Shown: positions 60,770-64,000 of the stretch, piece by piece
Layout of the letters: each line of letters starts with the position of its first letter
Position numbering within the stretch: the first letter of the stretch is position 1
DNA from: an uncultured Lachnospiraceae bacterium
GTDB taxonomy: Bacteria > Bacillota > Clostridia > Lachnospirales > Lachnospiraceae
Assembly: GCA_900551895.1 (NCBI GenBank)
Contig: URXX01000002.1
Span: forward strand, 62,001 to 126,000
Direction: 5' to 3'
DNA length: 64,000 nucleotides
The notes under the pieces: generated by a model
What the model was told of the DNA's origin: nothing
Database searches by the model: none
What the model saw: the letters and a program-made list of their open reading frames with translations, nothing else
Position numbers and translations under genes: made by a program

Positions 60770-61531
60770 TTAGTTCAACTTATATACCTGCTTATATGTA
60801 CGGAACATTTCCTTTGGATTTTCTACGGAAATCTGTGCTTTCCACTCTTCTTCCCGAGCATTAAGATAATCGTTGGCCTCCCGAAATATTTCATGGTCGG
60901 TCAAAAATTCTTCGTACTCCTCATCCGTCATATACTGACGGCAACAGTAAATATAGGCGTACAGCATGGACTTTTCTTCACAAATCTGAAATGCGGATAA
61001 AAATCTGTCTGCCGCCTCTCTGTACAAGAACAACCTGCCGTATGCCGTTCCGAGACATCCATACACTTTTCCGTAAAACTTCGGTTCAACCGAATCGTCC
61101 TGCTCCTCATGTAAAATGGAAAGATAACCTCGGATTGCCGCCTCCGTTTCCCCATTCTTCAAAAGACTGTCCGCCTTATATTTTTTCTTTTCAACATCTT
61201 TTTGATTTTTTAACTGCTTTAATATTCCCTCAATATGACTGAGTTCATTCGCCATATAGATACCGCTGTCCTTTAAAATATAGAGAACGAACTGTTCCAC
61301 CGAACCGTGTGATTTCAGACAGTCGTTGAGTTGTTTTGCAAGTTTATCTTTTCCCAGTTCTTCCTCAATCCAGTCACACATTTTTTTATTAACTAAAGTA
61401 TAATCCACTAAATAGGGAAAGTTACATATATAATAGCAAAGTTCTTCCAATGTATATATTTTTTTATGCACCCGTGTAATCTCATACGGCTGTCTTGCCT
61501 TTTTGCTATGACAAAGAATTAAACTGCCCAT
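60770..61531 (-). CDS. TPR-like protein of the DUF5716/DUF5717 operon
   Basis: A 253-residue soluble protein without a signal. The first 120 residues are predicted helical (IYTLEELCYYICNFPYLVDY); residues 130-200 contain two TPR-like helical pairs (KADSLLKNGETEAAIRGYLS and GCLGTAYGRLFLYREAADRF). The start overlaps the DUF5716 gene by 26 bases with AGGAGG upstream, so the two are coupled. The family is not recognised. Confidence 0.8.
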   Translation of the reverse strand: MGSLILCHSKKARQPYEITRVHKKIYTLEELCYYICNFPYLVDYTLVNKKMCDWIEEELGKDKLAKQLNDCLKSHGSVEQFVLYILKDSGIYMANELSHIEGILKQLKNQKDVEKKKYKADSLLKNGETEAAIRGYLSILHEEQDDSVEPKFYGKVYGCLGTAYGRLFLYREAADRFLSAFQICEEKSMLYAYIYCCRQYMTDEEYEEFLTDHEIFREANDYLNAREEEWKAQISVENPKEMFRTYKQVYKLN

Positions 61532-62750
61532 CTCGTCCTCCTAACTCAATCACTGTCTGTGTCTGAAATCCCGATGACTCAAAAAAGTTACCGAACCCGA
61601 CATCCTTCCATGTAATGATACACGTATGCTCATCCTGAAAAATAACATTCACCTGTAAACGAATCGTATATTTTTCTCTGTTTGGCAGACTTTCAAGCGG
61701 AACTTCCACCGCTCTTGCAGTACGCTCTGTCAAAGACTCCACGTGAACTTCTATATCGTTCGTATTCTCCAAGAGTATCTCAAACTGTTTATCATTTTCA
61801 TACCATTTCGTTCCCCACTGTACAATGGGATACCATGTATCCCTGCCATTTATTCTAAGTTTCAGACAAATCTGCTCCGTCATTTTTGTTTCATCCAAAT
61901 AGATAAGTCCCCCACTTTTCTCATCAGATTTGTATCTCGCCGTATAACACGCCCCTTTACTGTACAAGTTGTCGCCCTGAAATGCCCTTCTGCCGTTACA
62001 CAATGTTCGCAAAGAATTCGGATACCAGTTTTTCTCAAACCCCTCTCCGATTAGAAATACAGAAGAAATCAATCTTCTCGTAAATACGCTTCTAATAAAA
62101 CGGTTAAACTGTTCATCTGCCTTTTTCTGCCCTGCTTCGTCCTCCGGCGGATATACGATAGACAGTTCTTCCCAATCCACATTTGCCACCTCATCTACGG
62201 TAACAAAAGTATCTCTCGTTTTTCCATACTCTGTATGAAGTTTCTTTAACATATAAGAACGTACACCGTCTTCATCACAGTAAAAAAGTGCCGACTCATA
62301 CTGCCAAAGTTCTTTCGGCTGATAAAACATATAATAACAAAAACTTTCCCTGCTGTCCTGCACATACACCTTTTCCTTAGGTACGCCAAGTTTCTGTCCG
62401 ACACTTTTTAAAAGGTGTACAATATCCACATCTATGTCCGGAAGAGTAAATGCGATCGCTTCTATATTTTGAAACTGTTTTAACACAAGTTGAATATACA
62501 TAGATAACAGCCAAATTCCTTCATATGTATTTTCTCCCACCTGTATCAGTTCATGTTTTGCCGCAAGAGTTAGCAGGTCATAAATGCCCTCCTCCCCTGC
62601 TTTTTCGCCATAAACCCATTCCTGTCCTTCTTTTCCGATCACAAGCGGAATGCGTTCTGCCGTTCTCGGCTCATGCTGACCGTCTTCGCAATAGCTTATT
62701 TGGCAGGTACGCTGATTTAATTCTACACCGACCACGTATCCCCTTTGCAT
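61506..62750 (-). CDS. DUF5716-like protein, Hsp70/actin-fold candidate
   Basis: A 414-residue protein. The N-terminus, GYVVGVELNQRTCQISYCED, looks like the phosphate-1 loop of Hsp70/actin ATPases; residues about 120-190 (AFTLPDIDVDIVHLLKSVGQ, VYVQDSRESFCYYMF, ALFYCDEDGVRSYML) follow the Hsp70 order. The C-terminal 110 residues are beta-rich (YTIRLQVNVIFQDEHTCIITWKD, shown across 20-residue limit only in part: TIRLQVNVIFQDEHTC) like an Hsp70 substrate domain. Catalytic Gly-Gly motifs are weak, so ATP use is unsure. The family name is from memory. Confidence 0.78.
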   Translation of the reverse strand: MQRGYVVGVELNQRTCQISYCEDGQHEPRTAERIPLVIGKEGQEWVYGEKAGEEGIYDLLTLAAKHELIQVGENTYEGIWLLSMYIQLVLKQFQNIEAIAFTLPDIDVDIVHLLKSVGQKLGVPKEKVYVQDSRESFCYYMFYQPKELWQYESALFYCDEDGVRSYMLKKLHTEYGKTRDTFVTVDEVANVDWEELSIVYPPEDEAGQKKADEQFNRFIRSVFTRRLISSVFLIGEGFEKNWYPNSLRTLCNGRRAFQGDNLYSKGACYTARYKSDEKSGGLIYLDETKMTEQICLKLRINGRDTWYPIVQWGTKWYENDKQFEILLENTNDIEVHVESLTERTARAVEVPLESLPNREKYTIRLQVNVIFQDEHTCIITWKDVGFGNFFESSGFQTQTVIELGGRDGQFNSLS

Positions 62751-62768
62751 TTTTCTTCCCTCTTTCTT

Positions 62769-64000
62769 CTAGTATATTTCAAATAATTCTTCCGCCATTT
62801 TCTCTTCCAAATGATATTGGAAAAGAGCCTCTTTCAATTCTTCTTCATTCATCTTATTCATGGTATTTAGGCGTCCGTATTTCCCAACAGGCTCAACTTT
62901 TCTTTCCTGTCTGCACACACCGCTTTCTTCACAGATAACATTTTCTTCTTTCTGTTCTCTGAATGTGTATGACAGACTTTCTCCCTCAAGAAGAACAAAC
63001 TCTTTCACATAAATATTGCCATACACAGGCTGAAGTGGTTCTACAATCGTATCTCTTCCCACTTTATAAGTGAGTTTTACTTTTCCGTCTTCTTTTGCCT
63101 TATACTGAATTAATATTTTGTCATGAAGCAAAACTTCCCGCAGCCATTCTTCTTTATATTTCAAATAGAACGGGAAAATAAGTTGTCTTTCACAAAGTTG
63201 CTGTAAAAACAATTCTAAACAATCTTCTATTTCACTCTCATACGAATGCCCTGCATAAAATTTCAAGACTGCAATTTTACATATTTCCGGAAGTTCCGTA
63301 CCTTTCTCATATTCATTTACAATAACTTTTATAATCTCTTCTTTCGTCTCTCTTGCTCTTACAACATACTCCCGTGAAACATAAGATAAATACGCCTGTT
63401 TTAGGCGAAAATATACACTTCCTCTATAATAGTCCATGAAAATCTGTTCTTCGTTAAACATCGTTTCCGTATACAGCATTTGCGTAATAATACGCTCTGC
63501 GAGTGCATCCGTCTTGATTTCATAGTCTTTTGCAACAGTCCACACTTTTTTCATATCTTTTGTCGCACCGCAGTAATAATCTGCCAAATAAGTGAGTGTC
63601 ACCTTATCGTACTGATCCCTTTCCAAAAGAGAAAAGCAAAGATAGGTAAGATAATCGTCCTCACTTTCCTCCTCCCGAATGTATTTACTGCAAAAACGAA
63701 ATACTTTATCTTCTCCAAAATAGTCGATGCCGTATTTCTTTACATTTTCAAAAGACAGTTTTGCCCTGCTTTCTTCTTCCCTTTCAAGCAGGCTTTCTTT
63801 ATCCTTATACATCTCCACAAACTGTGACTCAAAGCAAAGTCTTGTCAGTTCGTATGGGACAGAGTCTGTATAATGGTTTCCGTCATCTGCCTCCCACACA
63901 ATCCGAGACGTCTTATGATATAAAAGAATTTTTGCCCCTTCTTCTCTGTACGCAACCCGCTGGCTGATTGTACCGTTTTTCTCAATGACAACAACATACT
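62769..64000 (-). CDS. DUF5717-like large protein, C-terminal part (truncated by window edge)
   Basis: The reading frame is open to the window end (residues before the GTG at 63899 read ...TSRIVWEADDGNH), so only about 410 C-terminal residues are seen. They are helical (for example YLTYLCFSLLERDQYDKVTL, LADYYCGATKDMKKVWTVA) and end with a beta-rich stretch and the helical tail EELKEALFQYHLEEKMAEEL. It matches what I recall of DUF5717 proteins of Lachnospiraceae, which exceed 1,000 residues. First visible gene of the three-gene operon (18-base gap to DUF5716). Confidence 0.75.
   Translation of the reverse strand, partial: YVVVIEKNGTISQRVAYREEGAKILLYHKTSRIVWEADDGNHYTDSVPYELTRLCFESQFVEMYKDKESLLEREEESRAKLSFENVKKYGIDYFGEDKVFRFCSKYIREEESEDDYLTYLCFSLLERDQYDKVTLTYLADYYCGATKDMKKVWTVAKDYEIKTDALAERIITQMLYTETMFNEEQIFMDYYRGSVYFRLKQAYLSYVSREYVVRARETKEEIIKVIVNEYEKGTELPEICKIAVLKFYAGHSYESEIEDCLELFLQQLCERQLIFPFYLKYKEEWLREVLLHDKILIQYKAKEDGKVKLTYKVGRDTIVEPLQPVYGNIYVKEFVLLEGESLSYTFREQKEENVICEESGVCRQERKVEPVGKYGRLNTMNKMNEEELKEALFQYHLEEKMAEELFEIY

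Noticed and set aside
1..64000. CRISPR arrays, prophage, integrative elements or replication origin
   Set aside because: No spaced direct repeats, phage structural genes, integrase or DnaA-box cluster seen; the only mobile element is the IS at 44910-45977.

Overview
The window looks like about 64 kb of low-GC Firmicutes chromosome, most likely from a gut Lachnospiraceae (order Eubacteriales). The evidence is strong AGGAGG ribosome binding sites, TTGACA/TATAAT promoters, a Gram-positive LexA (DinR) box at recA, the ylxM-ffh-rpsP-khpA-rimM-trmD-rplS gene order, and protein families I associate with that family (DUF4125, DUF5662, DUF5716/DUF5717, CLAG-like Cys/Gly 'HCB' proteins). No rRNA, CRISPR array, prophage or origin is visible. 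The genus cannot be fixed by eye.

Layout. 1-5300 (minus strand): the start of rny, recX-recA under a LexA box, mgsA, and a two-gene ABC exporter. 5400-10900 (minus): a hexapeptide-repeat sugar acyltransferase-like protein, topB, galM, asd and queH. 10987-12544 (plus): a two-gene NitT/TauT-type ABC importer with no binding protein. 12586-15767 (minus): glpK, a secreted nuclease lipoprotein and a nucleotidyltransferase. 15806-24363 (minus): a long housekeeping run, ylxM-ffh-rpsP-khpA-rimM-trmD-[L19 leader]-rplS-[terminator]-rbgA-lepB-rnhB-yraN-pgeF-mscS-tRNA-Thr. 24389-26461: an intracellular subtilase, a small Cys/Gly-rich protein and cutC. 26489-31565 (minus): a complete PTS operon (antiterminator-ptsH-ptsI-crr-nagE-like EIICB) behind a RAT/terminator switch. 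31637-34327: three small uncharacterised genes, a TruA paralogue with a changed catalytic residue, and a patatin. 34424-38578: an ABC-F protein and a TPR-DUF4037-DUF4125 protein. 38640-43178 (plus): a surface-glycosylation operon (YfhO, GtrA, GT2, PIG-L lipoprotein) behind phased TTAAGA repeats. 43184-44842: trpS and a phosphoglycerate-mutase-like gene. 44884-46003: an IS481-like element with an unusually long 26-bp target duplication. 46008-50564: luxS, then DUF5662, TraX, a GH13 protein lacking its catalytic residues, and an orphan sugar-binding lipoprotein. 50575-58467: a DUF1292 protein, a UvrD-like helicase, gltX, and two split ThrE exporters flanking an aminotransferase. 58479-60713: purC-purB. 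60770-64000: an uncharacterised three-gene operon (DUF5717, a DUF5716 Hsp70-like protein, a TPR protein) that runs off the window.

The most interesting places are the DUF5716/DUF5717/TPR operon, the GH13 pseudoenzyme locus, the four-gene YfhO/GtrA/GT2/PIG-L cassette, the IS that appears to rebuild a promoter for its neighbour, the HPr with Arg at position 46, and the TruA-like protein with Glu in place of the catalytic Asp. All identities come from reading the sequence; no database search was run.
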